Source: Fistulifera solaris (taxonomy: Eukaryota > Bacillariophyta > Bacillariophyceae > Naviculales > Stauroneidaceae). From it: a stretch of DNA of 64,000 nt. The first letter of the stretch is position 1. Each line of letters begins with the position of its first letter. Location: assembly GCA_030295235.1 (NCBI GenBank), contig AP026162.1, positions 1,674,001 through 1,738,000 of the forward strand, given 5' to 3'. Below the pieces are notes generated by a model that made no database searches, was not told where the DNA came from, and saw only the letters and a list, made by a program, of their open reading frames with translations. The position numbers and the translations under genes were made by a program. Positions 11,496 through 23,224 of this stretch are shown here, piece after piece.

Positions 11496-11831
11496 GGTAA
11501 GAGAGACAACTTGCAATGCTTGTAACTTTATTCAATCGCCGACCTCCTTTATGTGGTGTGCAAGCAAAAATAATGTTTTTGTTTTTCTCTCTTTTGTAAA
11601 CCTGCATCCGGGACAGGTACCAAATGAATCACGATTCGGATCCGTTTCCACTACTATAGAGCAAAATGTAGTCTCGTTTCATTTCGGTCTGTAGGTGTGT
11701 CCGTCGGACGAGGCATCGCTTTTCACCACCGATCCGAAACATTCCAAAAAGCGCTCTCACCTCCCATCAACAAGTCGATGGAATTTTCTTCTGTTTGTTG
11801 GATTGGAGTCACAGTTATCCGATAAACGAGG

Positions 11832-13913
11832 ATGAAAATATCAAATTGGACCCTCGCTGCGAACAGCGGTAAGAAGAGGCCAGTTGCTGCACGATGGGAT
11901 GCTAGAGATGATCTGTATATAACGACGGAACATCAGATCTCGTGCTTGAAAAATGATACTGTTTACTATTCCAAGCGTCCGACGCAAGCTTCTGCCTTTA
12001 TCACAAAGTCGGCTACTCCTATTGCTGCATTATCGACGACAAAGCGTGTATTTGCCTTCTCAAACGGCAACACAAAGCTTGAATGTTGGTCGTCTTCGGA
12101 TGCTTCTTCCGAAACTCTGATCACATTGCCGAGTCCGGCGGTAGATATCGAATTTTGTGCGCCGTATGTCTACGGTAGCTGTGAGGATGGGAAAGCATTT
12201 GTAACAAGTGGCGGAACGGTGGAGATCATTCCTGCTGTTGTTGAAGGCGGAGTGATGCTCAAGACGATCATGTTATCTCATTCCACTGTTTCGGTCGGCA
12301 CGAAGCGAAAAGCAAAGATGGAATCTGCGAAATTGTACCAGGTTTTCCAAGCGAAGGATGGAATAGTATTGGTCGTACACGAATTACTTGTGGAGGATAC
12401 AACAATACAAGTGACACGCTCTGATACGAAAGTGCTGACGGAAGACTACTGCAACATAGAAATTGTCGGTGTGCACCGTGATTATGTCGGATTTTGCTAC
12501 GATCGCGAGAATCAACGTTATTTTGGATCTTTGTCTCTCGTGAATGCACGAGTTACGTCTTTAGTGTTGCCAGCTGGTGCTCGTAGGGTAGCGCTAATGG
12601 GTCCTCTTCTCGTCGTTTTACTGGGAAACAGTTTAATGTTTTTGGATTCTATGAGAGGCGGTATCATCGATGAGAAATCGCTCCCTCACACAATGGATAG
12701 CTGCGATGAGGATACAATTCAAGTGATAGTGAAGGAGAGAAAGCTTGCTTTGCTTTTCGGTAAAGACACAGTGCAGGTGGCGACTGCGACCTTGTCTTCA
12801 AGTACAGTCGGTAACCTGGCGAGCCTATTAACCAATTCTCTAGAAACGACGACGAAGACCCTTCACGTCCGACAGTTTGTTCACTCACCAGATGCTTCAT
12901 TAGAGGAAAGTATATCGATGCTTATCGACGCTTACGAACATATTGTATCGAACAAGGCATGCAAGGAGAATTCTTTACTGCAATCATTTGAAAACGCTTT
13001 GAAGTGCCTCGCTCCATCGCACAACGACTGCGACAACCCGCAGGAGCAAAGTCCAAAAAAACGGTCTAAAGTATCTTCAAATGGCGTGCACCACAACGGA
13101 ATGAATGGAAACGCAGCCCCTTCTTTCACAGATTTTCCAACGGCTGTGGTGGACTGCTCAACGGAAATTGTCGTGAGACTTCTTTGCGTTGACAAGCTAG
13201 CACGTTCAGACTCTGCTTTACTGCTAAGACGGCTCACGAGAACGAAGAAGGTCTCGGCGCGAAAACATTTTGCATCACTACCGAGAATTCTTTTAGCGTT
13301 GAGACGAAATATCGATTACAACTCTACCGATTTTCTAACGGACATGCTTCAATACTGTCCTGACATTTCCGAGTCACAGCTGGTGTCTTGTTTGCGTTTT
13401 GGAATCTGTTATTTTACGGCTGATGAGCATCTTGAAGGTGCGACGAACGGAGAGAAACACACGTCAACGAACGGCAAGAAGGATCTACACGCCGTATTCA
13501 AAGTCATTCGCAAATCGCTTGGTCACCTGCTGGGACAAATTCTTTCATACTCTCCCTGCAATGACAGCTTGTTGCGTGCTGCTTTTGTGGACGTTCTGTC
13601 TACAGCGGAAATGAAAGTTACTTTGACTCTGTTGGTGGAATGTTTAGAGTCGAACTCTGATGCTAATGTGAAGATGCAAGCCTTACAATGGATCTCAAAC
13701 CTCTGCGATTGCTTGAACACAAGAAACGATCATTCCATCGACATTCATGCAATTCGAAGACGTATCACTTCGTATTTAAAGAACATTCAGGGAACGATTG
13801 TGCTAAAGGGCGTGATAGACAGTATAATGGATTCGATTGAAGGCTCGAGCAACGGCAAGTCCGTGTGGACCGGAAAGCTTCCTCCCTACCAAATCGAACG
13901 ATTAACCTTTTAA
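11832..13913 (+). CDS. NOL11-like nucleolar protein (putative t-UTP/SSU processome subunit)
   Basis: A 693-residue single-exon protein. The first ~320 residues look like a degenerate WD-type beta-propeller: short beta-rich blocks, such as LECWSSSDASSETLI, without clear WD signatures. The second half is helical. Its wording follows human NOL11 in order: MLQYCPDISESQLVSCLRF against the NOL11 segment around FPDIPESV, then a helical block ending in LPPYQIERLTF where NOL11 ends in a similar YSIEVLEL. NOL11 works in pre-rRNA transcription and 18S processing. The match is from remembered family wording, so a remote relationship only. KKRSKVSS near residue 410 could be a nuclear signal. No indel is seen. 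Confidence 0.55.
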   Translation: MKISNWTLAANSGKKRPVAARWDARDDLYITTEHQISCLKNDTVYYSKRPTQASAFITKSATPIAALSTTKRVFAFSNGNTKLECWSSSDASSETLITLPSPAVDIEFCAPYVYGSCEDGKAFVTSGGTVEIIPAVVEGGVMLKTIMLSHSTVSVGTKRKAKMESAKLYQVFQAKDGIVLVVHELLVEDTTIQVTRSDTKVLTEDYCNIEIVGVHRDYVGFCYDRENQRYFGSLSLVNARVTSLVLPAGARRVALMGPLLVVLLGNSLMFLDSMRGGIIDEKSLPHTMDSCDEDTIQVIVKERKLALLFGKDTVQVATATLSSSTVGNLASLLTNSLETTTKTLHVRQFVHSPDASLEESISMLIDAYEHIVSNKACKENSLLQSFENALKCLAPSHNDCDNPQEQSPKKRSKVSSNGVHHNGMNGNAAPSFTDFPTAVVDCSTEIVVRLLCVDKLARSDSALLLRRLTRTKKVSARKHFASLPRILLALRRNIDYNSTDFLTDMLQYCPDISESQLVSCLRFGICYFTADEHLEGATNGEKHTSTNGKKDLHAVFKVIRKSLGHLLGQILSYSPCNDSLLRAAFVDVLSTAEMKVTLTLLVECLESNSDANVKMQALQWISNLCDCLNTRNDHSIDIHAIRRRITSYLKNIQGTIVLKGVIDSIMDSIEGSSNGKSVWTGKLPPYQIERLTF

Positions 13914-14054
13914 AATATATTAGACGGTTATTCAAACTGGCGTTGCTGTAAAAACGATGGAAGGCGACTCTAGCTGGACATGGATTTGCCAGCTCTATTT
14001 TTTGATTATTTTGCCTTATCAATTTATGAAGCTTAATCCAGCGTTTTCAGACGT

Positions 14055-14142
14055 GCCGAATTAGCTCAGTCGGTAGAGCGCACGACTCTTAGCCTAAACC
14101 TTAGTTATCGTGTGGTCGTGGGTTCAAGCCCCACATTCGGTG
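14055..14142 (+). tRNA. tRNA-Lys(CTT) with a 15-nt intron
   Basis: A full cloverleaf can be drawn. Acceptor GCCGAAT pairs with ATTCGGT (one G-U), D stem GCTC/GAGC, anticodon stem CACGA/TCGTG, T stem GTGGG/CCCAC, discriminator G at 14142. The anticodon loop is C-T-C-T-T-A-A, anticodon CTT at 14088-14090. A 15-nt intron (14092-14106) sits one base 3' of the anticodon, the canonical site. Internal A box TAGCTCAGTCGG and B box GGTTCAAGCC are intact. A Pol III T-run follows at once. Confidence 0.95.
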
Positions 14143-14144
14143 TC

Positions 14145-14150
14145 TTTTTT
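14145..14150 (+). terminator. RNA polymerase III T-run terminator of tRNA-Lys
   Basis: Six T starting two bases after the discriminator base of the tRNA, with a second seven-T run just downstream. Confidence 0.85.
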
Positions 14151-14283
14151 GCTTTTTTTATTTTGCGCCGCGTCTTTTGCGCATGAAGTTTATTATTGAT
14201 TGTTAGTTGTTAGACTGTGATACTGTTATTAATTGCTATCAGAAGTCTTCTCTTTTTATTTTTAAAAGCAACTCCGCTTAAGA

Positions 14284-15775
14284 ATGTTCGAAGAATTCGG
14301 GCAGTGCATATTAGCCGCGAAAGACCAGCAAGATGAAAAGCTAACGAGAAATAGCTACTATTTAGATACAAGTGGTCGAGCTTGTCTCTCGGTGCCTTTG
14401 GTGCTGTCCTTCCCGTCAGAACAATGTCTCAAGGACACGCTTGATGCAAACTGCTTCTATCCACGCCCAAAGTATGATGAGACAACGGACGATGGTACGG
14501 AAACACAAACATCGAGTAGTATTGCCATCGAAGCAAAAGTCGCGCTGACGTTTGGCTCGGGAGAAGCTATTATGGCTGTGGTAGAACAAGTTCGAGTACA
14601 TTCGACGGAAATCATTTCCCCAACATCGGTTCTATTTGAAACTGATATCTACATTCGCGTTTCGCTTTTAGAGGGAAATACTCGATGGCGAATGACAGAT
14701 GTCAAAGTAGCGATTGAAACGTCAGCGGTACTTTCCCAACGACTTCCCTGACCAGGGTGACAATTCAACCGATACGGCACTGCAGCTGCTTAAACGAACA
14801 ATGGCAAAATCAATGGACACGGATGTTCACAATGTACGAAGCATTCGAACCGCTCCCATTAGTATCAAAGCCCATTTGACCCAAGCATTGACAGTTCATG
14901 TGGACAGTGTCAGTGGACCGACTGTGGGAGAGACTTTCCTTTCGATACACATTCGACATTCATCCACACATAAGGAACCCGTTACCGTCACTCGAATCGC
15001 ACTGCATCCGCTGCAGGAAGAATTGACACATGCGGTTCCAAGAACGACCAGCAGCACTATCCGTTGGGGATTTGCCGACCATTGCGATCCGTGTTTACCC
15101 ATCACACTCAACCCAGATGAGAGCTTTTCGACCATATTTTTGGTGGATGCTTCTCAAGATAGTGCCTACCAAACATTCAAATGTCCCGTGTCTGTGACCG
15201 CAATTCTTGGAAAGCGTGAAAGCAGTACCGAATGTCACAGATATCAAGTCACAGCGAGCGCCAAAGCGGAGTTCACATCGTCACCTATGGCCTCAGAACC
15301 GTCGGATGGTTTTGTTCTTGCTTTTCAACTTATAGACGAAAAAGTTCACATTGGTTCCTTGGTTACAGTCAGAGTGAGCGTGCGAAATTTGAGCAACGAT
15401 ACGCGTCGTAATCTGACGCTTTGGGTCGGGGACAACGGAACAAGCTGCGAAGAAGAGTTAAGCTTGGCTGCAAATGAGATACCGCGACTACAGGAAGATT
15501 CAACTGAATCAGATGATACAATCAAGATCACGGGATTGTCTCTGTCCGAACAGATTAATTCACCTCATCAATCTTTGATATCTCTTGACACCGAATATAT
15601 CCTACCGCAGATAGAAGGCCACACCGCAACCACTGCAGATTTGAGATTCATTCCTCTGGTCGAAGGATTGGTCACATTCCCACATGTCCATGTCGTTGAC
15701 CGCACGAAGGGTGTTACTTATGCAAGCTTTCATAAGTTTCGAGCGGTTGTAGGGGCCCAAACCAGTCCTTTGTGA
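14284..15775 (+). CDS. Beta-sandwich protein, possibly TRAPPC13-like trafficking factor
   Basis: ATG at 14284 (MFEEFGQCILAAKD). The two halves lie in different frames. They join either by removing one C from the C3 run at 14746-14748, or by a 58-nt intron (GTACTT...CACTGCAG, 14728-14785); both give a continuous protein of about 480-500 residues. The second half has two beta-rich blocks, VGETFLSIHIRHSSTHKEP and VTVRVSVRNLSNDTRRNLTL, and ends with PLVEGLVTFPHVHVVDRTKG. That layout resembles the Ig-like domains of TRAPPC13, a TRAPPII/III complex subunit, but similarity is weak. No signal peptide or membrane segment. Function should be read as uncertain. Confidence 0.4.
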
Positions 15776-16392
15776 AGAATTGTGTAACGGCGTGTTTGCA
15801 AAGCGCCTCTTCGATCAAAAAGGTAGCTGAATGTTCCTTTCATTACACCTAATGACTAATGAGCTACTAGACACGCTTGAGGTACAGTAGTTTAGTTTTG
15901 GAACGATTCTAGTTGGACTATCTAGTTTTAATAGCAGCTGTTAAGGTTAAAAGTACACTATTTGTTCTACGTAGTACTATATCTATCCGTTGAAATTTAG
16001 CGAGATCTGAACGGAGAATTAGCCTATGATGAAAACCTCAAAATCTTCGTTTTCGTACTTTTTTAGTACTAGTAAAATTTTGTTTAGCTGTTGGATTTCT
16101 CTCCACTGAAATTACGAGTTGGATACATAATCTAAATATTTTGTGCATTTAGGTTTTGAATCCACTCTTTGATCTATACCGAACGATTGACTATGACATG
16201 CGCGCTGATTTTGCTTCGCCATAATACGTCTCACAATTTTCCGAAGCCAATCGCCAGAGCCAAAAGTCTGTTGTCATCAACAAGTTGTCGCTTCCTTGCC
16301 GAATGAACAAGCGATTTGGCGGTTAAACTTCTGCAACGAACTTGTAAAGCAGCTCGCAACAAGGCGCTTGTTTCGATATAACAATATCAATC
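15776..16392. other. Intergenic region, about 620 bp
   Basis: AT-rich, stops in all frames, no repeat or RNA gene recognised. It should hold the 3' UTR of the upstream gene and the promoter of the gene at 16393. Confidence 0.4.
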
Positions 16393-19300
16393 ATGGGTAC
16401 GGCTAGTGGTGAACTGGATAATGGGTCTTTTGGACCCGGCGGTCAAGCATCATGCTGGCAAACTAATCAACAACCCGTTCATCCGTTTAATCGGAATCAT
16501 CAGAGAGAGTCTAGTAGCTTCTCGCAGGATGAGGAATCGGTCCAATCATCTCACCAGAAAGTCAATGAAAAAGTTTTCAGAGTTAAGGGAGATTCTCTTC
16601 CTTTGGAACAAGACTCAAGAGAAGATAGGAATCACATCAGAAGCGAAAGCGAGATTTATCAAGTTAGAGCATCTGTCGATCCATATTATGCAAATAATAC
16701 ATCCAGTGTTTCTCCTGCTGCGTCTCCCACCAATACTGGCAGGCAGCAATCGGCTGAACGAGAGGACAGTGCCATCCTACATCATGATGACACTGCTCCC
16801 CCTAGCCCCCGTAACAATCCCTTTGAGTCTCGTGCTGCAAGAGTAGCAAGGTTAAAACATGTGCGCCCCAAGGTTACACATCAGTCAAACGATGGTGCTC
16901 CAAAAGCAACAACCAATACTGCCAGGGATGATGAGTCTGACGCCCTGTCACATAGTTCTTCTGACATCAAAAGAGACTTGAAAACTCGCCGCTTCATAAA
17001 ATGATGCAACAGAAACGCCCTCAGCGAACAATTTCTGCCTCGCCCCCAAGATCGCGAGAGATTTCTCATGCCGGACAGGAAAAGCCAGAACGGATGAGCG
17101 AAAAACTCAAAAGAATAGCCCGTTCACAATCCCCTGCCCCTTTAAGAGTTTCTGGCCCATACAAAGTCGAGTTACGTGACGGTAGTAGTGAAGAACGGAA
17201 AGCTAGTGCTAACGAAACAGCTCATCCGGTTTTTGGTTACACAAAGAATACGGTAAAATCGGGTCGAAACTATAGAATCGATGTTTTGGACGCATCAAAA
17301 ACGAACTCACCCCCGAGAGTTCAACTGCGAGAACAAGCAATGCATCAACATAATGACACCAATGTGCGAACGAGTCAGTCTCCTCCACGGATACAAAACT
17401 CTGCGGTGCCTATGCATCAGGAAATAAAAAGACTCGATGTCGAAAAGAATAGCCATCAACAGAAACGAAGCACGAGTCCAAAGCAAGTAGCTGGACGGTT
17501 CCACGAACATACCACAAATAGGGGGAAGATCCAAAATCATGAGTATCACATGGTTGATTTGCCACGCAATGCGCTTGTTCGTGAAGGGAAATCCGAATAT
17601 TTGGACCCGACATTGCTTGAGGTCGCAATGAGTGATGAAAGTACGATCTCGACGATTTCTCATAAATATAGTGCAGAGGCGGACCGGAGAGAAATTTCCG
17701 GCTACCAGGCACCTGAAGGGTCGCGACCAAAGCAAATACAGGAACAATCAAATATTCAACGATTCGATGTGGACCCATCACGATCTGGTCACGTTTATGA
17801 TGATTTGCAAAGAACTCGAGACCGAGGAAATAATCAAGCATCTCGCTACCAGACGGTGAAAGGAAGTAGCGGAAGACAGAATGATGCTTACAACAATCAA
17901 AGGCATCAAGTACTAAGGGATCACGTCATGGCCAGAGCTGACGATGACATTTTCGAGGGATTAGAGGACGAAACTCTGCTTAATGATACTATCTTTCGTT
18001 TTGCAGATGATGACGATGGATATGTTCAGAAAGATCAACCGATTGGCAGGCATGACAATCACGCGACAAAGGAGAGAACTCGAGCTCCTTCAAGTTACGT
18101 TTCTAGAGGAGGCATACACGGTCGCTCGGGTATGGTTGTGGAAAAAACTCGAGGAACTAAGTCGGTCATATCGGACATCACCTCTGATCTAAAGTCAAGA
18201 AAGAATCGTGAATATAGGAGGAAAGATTATAGCGGTGCAGAGGTAGCTACTATAGATGAAAAAACTGACGTTGATGGTGAGAGCGATGTCGATGAAACAG
18301 ATATTGGTGGAAGCCGCACTGTCGACGACACAGTAGGGTATACTGTGGGAGAAGAAACTGAATACCAAGACAGCTACGAAGACGAGTCTGTCATTGGCAT
18401 TAGCACTCAAGAATGTACCAGGGAACTCATTATGGACTCGGCATTTTACAAAATGGGATGTGCCGTTGTCAGTTCTCTGAGCAGCGTCTTACCGGGTCAA
18501 GATGTGATCAACCAATTTTGCCAAGACCCGCGCTCTTGTTCTCAAATGCGAGCAGGAAAGAATGGCAATTGCAATTTCCTTAAAGGCGATAATGGCATTT
18601 CGGGAGGAAATACGAGGGCACAGGAGAAGACTCTTCAGCAAGTAGTACAGGGTCTTGCGAAGTCTTCCGACTCTTCTGATACAGATCCTGTTACAAGAAG
18701 GGCTCGACAAGACGAAGAAAGAATGCAAGCACAATCAAAGTTACTTGACTATGCGAGTCAGGCTATGGGACGTCTCTCGTCCACAAGACGCCGTCAACCA
18801 CAAGTACTAGCTCCAATTCTATCGCAGACGTCTCAGAGTGGGCACGGAGGGACAGGGACGGCATTCTCCGTTTCAGATGAAAAGACACATTCTGACAACT
18901 CCTCCGTTCTTTCAGTTGTTCAGACTAAAGCTTTAACTGAGGTCTCTGCATCTTTAAGGAATGAGGGCGTAAAATGTTTGAAACTTAACCGCCACAAAAA
19001 ATGGCAAGTTCGATATCTCAAAGTCTCTCAGGACGGTAATACGAAATGCCCCAAAGCGCTTTTGTGGCTGAAGAATTTATCGGCACCGACCACGAAGCTT
19101 CCGGATCTGAAAACGAATGGTCAGGGTGGTTTTCTGTTTTCGAAATTAACAAACATCGAGACTATGCAAAATACGTCTCTGTTGGACAATCTGCCAAGGA
19201 ATTTGCGCAAGGATTTTCCCTCGCTTCAGGTCGTAGCGCTTGACTACGACTGCGATGAAGGGCCACGGCAAGTCATAATCAGTTTCAAAAATTCTACAGA

Positions 19301-19409
19301 AGCCGAAGCTTTTCGTTCTGCAGTAAAAGTTATAAAGCTCTGGGCCCAGCGGGAAGGTTCATCCAGTTTGGTTGCTAGCCAGAACAACAAAGATCCTACT
19401 TCAAACTGA
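16393..19409 (+). CDS. Large disordered protein with C-terminal PH-like domain
   Basis: I do not recognise this protein. ATG at 16393 (MGTASGELDNGSFG). The frame shifts at the A4 run 16998-17001, where one more A gives a continuous protein of about 1005 residues. The first ~830 residues are rich in Ser, Arg, Asp, Gln and His and look disordered, with several SPP/SPPR patches (SASPPRSRE, SQSPPRIQ) and an acidic stretch around DVDGESDVDETDIGG. The last ~150 residues are ordered: GVKCLKLNRHKKWQVRYLKV, then hydrophobic strands and a closing helix AEAFRSAVKVIKLWAQRE. This layout fits a PH-type fold, so lipid or protein binding at a membrane is possible. No catalytic motif is visible. Confidence 0.6.
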
Positions 19410-19609
19410 GCACTCACAATGCGTGGTTTGTAAATACTTCCATTTACAAGTGACGTACCACTTTATAGACCGTAAAGATGTGACTATTTATACTTCGTTT
19501 TTAATTTATTTATTCCTTATAACATTCAATTCATTTTGCTACGTATTAGGCAATGGGTCAGTGGATCGTGTCTTGCCTATCATGTTGACGCAATTGGCCG
19601 AGCAAGAGG

Positions 19610-21886
19610 CTAACAGATGCGACGGAATGCAATGTAGCAGCAAATTGCGGTTGCTAGGAGATTTCGATAATCTGCCAAAAACGAAGATTAAATCGAAAAG
19701 CACTCTTTTCAGAAAAACCAAGTTTTTCATTCAATTGATCCGATAAGGCCAGCGTCAGACCCACAACAAACGATAATTCGTAGGTTTTCACTGCCATCCG
19801 CATTGGATCCCCTTTCAACGGAATTTCAGCAGGGTTACATTTGACCCAACCGTTTAGTACTTCCTCGCGGCCTTTCATTGAAAGCGTCCCTTCTGACGTC
19901 CGCTCGGGCGCATCGTGGGTTACCGCACTAGCGACACTTGAAGATTGGACGAGGTTGAACGTAAAAGTGCCAGGGAAGTCATCTCCCCACTGACCCAGGA
20001 GACGGGACTGATTCAAGAAAAGCTCAAAAACTTTTTCATCGTTGCTTCCTGACAACATTCCTTCCACCTTCACGAAAGCTCGACCAAGAGCACCGAGTTC
20101 CCTAGACCTTTTGTTGCGTTCCATGTAAACTTCTTCGAGCAGCTTCTGCAAATCAGGACGTAAGGAAGCCAAAGAGATCGATCGTGGTGGTGCAAACGGC
20201 TCTAGGTTCTCGTGATGCTTAGCAATAATTGGTTCAAGTTCTCCATTCAGTAAACGCTGCAATGATCGTAGAAGGTCCGGTGAAAACACACGCATTACCC
20301 GCGTAACTACCATCATAGATGCCTCAAATCGATTCGCAGAAAAGTCTAGCTCGCGAGCGCGACGCAGGAAGATAGCAAGAGGGACCAAATAAAAGTACAA
20401 ATTCGCGGCAACGTACGGCTCCCAGTCGGAAGAGTATTTTGAAGGTTGATTGTACTTTATGACTGGTATCGCTCGTGTCGGGCCGCTCTTTGTGTTTTTG
20501 TTGAGTGCGTTCCGCGGTGAGAAATCGCGTTTCGTGGCTGTAGAAGAAAAGTCAGAAACATCTACAACGCCGACTACGGCATAGCAATAAGAAGAACTCA
20601 CCATTCGGTTTGTCCACTACATTCCACGGTTCCAACCAAATCAGCCAAAGATCCAACACGCTGTGGAAAGGAGAAGACGGAACGTGAATGGAAGCGTGAC
20701 GAAAGGTGGTTCGAATCATGTTGTAGAGTGATTGTTGCAGGGCGGTCGCGCTGGGCGACAGACACCAGCTTCGGTCCAAACTACGAGGCAGAGCAGGATC
20801 TGCGACCAGTCGAACCACCAAAGTCCGTAGGCACTTTTGGACTTTATTGCAAGGCGGATCGTAGGTCGCCCGAACCAAGTCCCACGACTCCTCCAAATCC
20901 CAGCGTTTATTTATGCGACGAGTGAGACTTGCCGTTGGCTCAATTTTTTGCGTCTCAAGCCAGAGTGCCATCAGAATTCGCAGAAACTCCGAGACCGTCG
21001 TGTGTTCTTTATCATACGGTAAAAAGTACCTCAGTGTGCTGCCGAAGGCTTGGTAGAAGAGTGATTCCCCGTACGACTCTCTCTTGACCATCATCGGCGG
21101 TTGCCGTCCCCGAAACCCCGGTACACTATTGTTGACGACAGGTTCCGCCAGAGGGAATAAAAGCATCTGGAACGCGTAATACTGAATTGGATTCAACATA
21201 ATATCCGGAGAAGTTGTTTCCTTTCCTTCCGTCTTTGCCGGCGACGATGTTGGCTTCGTGCTCATGGTCGGAGAGGTCATGCGTGCGCGGGTCGTGGGCG
21301 TTGTGGCAAATGTGGGAGCCGTGGTCCGTCCCACCCGAGGGTCGGCGACCTGTAATTTGTTCCGCCGATAGAGCATCAACGAATCTTGTTGGCTCGATCG
21401 GAACAACGCGATTTGGTTCTCGCTCAAATAAAGAGAGGGTTTACCACCCATCGACAGTTCTAAATATGCTAACCAGGCTAGTTGCGTTTGCTCCGGGAGC
21501 GCCAGAAACGGGAATTTGTATGCCGCGTGAGGTAACTGTTCGGATGTGATGACGGGTATCAATTCTTGCGTCAATAACACAACGATTGGATCTACGGGCG
21601 GCGGCGTCCGATGCGGCGCGTAGGTCGGCGTATTCGACGAACTGCCCAAAGAAGAAGCCAAGACGGAGGTTCCTGGTTTATTATTTAGAACCATCCATCC
21701 TCCTGCATTGAAGCGATAATCTTCCTTGATTTTACCAAAGATGCAATCGCAAAGACTGGGAAAGAAACGCAAGAAGCGTAGCTCGGCTGGATGGCCTCCG
21801 GCAGGTAGTTCGGAATTGAGAAAGTTTACCAGCGCCTGAGCCGTTTCTGTCGGCGAAATGTTTCGTTCGAGAAGTTCTTCTATCAT
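19610..21886 (-). CDS. SMPD4-like protein (neutral sphingomyelinase 3 family)
   Basis: Related to SMPD4, an ER/nuclear-envelope membrane protein described as a neutral sphingomyelinase and linked to nuclear pores. Exon 1 21886-20602 starts MIEELLERNISPTETA; intron 20538-20601 (64 nt, GTGAGT...CTACAG); exon 2 follows. Family wording: LDLWLIWLEPWNVVDKP, WEPYVAANLYFYLVPLAIFL, EEVLNGWVKCNPAEIPLKGD, TYELSFVVGLTLALS. The A5 run at 19677-19681 (plus strand) appears one base short. With it, the C-terminus reads on through NLRFLADYRNLLATAICCYI to a stop at 19610, which restores the hydrophobic tail of the family. Read literally it ends at 19654 without that tail. Catalytic residues of this family are not agreed, so enzyme activity is not claimed. 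Confidence 0.82.
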
Positions 21887-22449
21887 TGTTATTTACTGCC
21901 GTGTCAAGTGATCAATTATAGGACTATAAAAACGGAAGAAAGTTAGACCCTATAATGGTAATGACAGCTTTTCGCATTGATGTTGCGCGTCAAACGTCAA
22001 ACGTCTAACGTCAAACGGCCGACGGACGATTGCATTCATGTCTGAAATCCAATCTTGGAGAAAAACTGACAACACTCTTTGGGACTATAGTCAATTACAC
22101 AAAAAAAATTATGAGGAGTTTTGACACGACGTTTGATAAGATGAAAGTATTTCATCATACTGATAGGTTTCGCAAGCAAGGACAGCTTACATTTTACTCG
22201 AAAGATTGTTCTTCGCGATTGCAATAACACCAAAACTAGAATACTCGTGAATGAAAACCATTCATGTAGCTTTAACCTTACCGTGGGGAAGGATCGGGTT
22301 CAACGAAAGACACCGCACCTTTCTCTCACTGACACGCAAAAATACGATTGCAACTTCGCGTCAGCAGCAGAACAAAACACGACATTTGCACAAAAAAAAA
22401 AAACGACAACTTCTTGGCATTACAATCACAATTGCCATTCACAACTACA
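21887..22449. other. Divergent promoter region of SMPD4-like and PDZ-like genes
   Basis: No gene is seen. Around 21986-22018 the motif CGTCAAA/CGTCTAA occurs four times in a row, and an A11 run lies at about 22391. Both flanking genes start outwards, so this 563-bp gap presumably contains both promoters. Confidence 0.45.
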
Positions 22450-23087
22450 ATGATGAAAGTTTTTCTTCTTCTTGCTACCTTTCTTCCGACGATCGGTGCC
22501 TTTCAGGGCTTGACTTCATCGTCAAGATGTCCCACAGCCTTGGCCATGAGCGACGACGACTTTATGCGCTGGGCGCGTGCGTCTCGAAGTGCCCAAGATG
22601 GTGATAATGTGGTTGAGCTCGTACGACCGTTGGGTCTTATTCTGAAGGAAGACGAACAACGCAACGTATACGTTGAAACATTGGCGCCGAAGGGGAACGC
22701 GGCGCGTTCTGGAAAGGTGAGGGATTAATAGAGCTCTTGACGAATATCGACTCTATGATTCTGTTCCGGCTCACAACTGATAAACAGGTGAAAGAGGGGG
22801 ACATTGTAACTATGTGCAGTGCTACGTTTGGAAACGAAATGTGGAGTACTCGTGGTGTTGGGTTGAGCCGTGTGTTGGCCGCCATTCGTCTACGGGCTGG
22901 GTCGACCGTGAGCCTGGTGTTTGAAACACCCGGAGAATACAAAAAGAAACAAGCTTTGACCAACAAAGAGATTCAGCAAAGAGAAGAGGCTGCTCGTGCG
23001 GCACAGGCAAAGAAGGATAGTTTGCTAAAAGAACTCGAAAATGATGAGAAGAAATTGAATCCGAAGAAATTCTTTGGATTGTTTTAA
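22450..23087 (+). CDS. Signal-bearing PDZ-like protein, probably plastid-targeted
   Basis: Exons 22450-22716 and 22788-23087, GT-AG intron of 71 nt. The start MMKVFLLLATFLPTIGAF is a signal peptide whose cleavage region reads IGAFQGL, close to the diatom ASAF-type motif (Phe at +1), followed by a Ser/Arg-rich stretch; import into the secondary plastid is inferred. Residues ~55-150 resemble a PDZ fold: RPLGLILKEDEQRNVYVETL, then KVKEGDIVTMC and SRVLAAIRLRAGSTVSLVF. The C-terminus is a charged helix ending KKFFGLF. About 188 residues, no indel. The 3' half of exon 2 lies inside the duplicated segment; a broken copy of it lies near 56 kb. Confidence 0.72.
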
Positions 23088-23224
23088 TGTCGTACATACT
23101 AAGCACGAAACACACACAACAATCTCTCTAGCATGAGATATCGGGTTTATGGCGAAATCAGGTCTACTGCAGTTAATCGTGATAGCTATCATATTTGAAA
23201 ATTGCAGCTACTTTACATGTGTCA

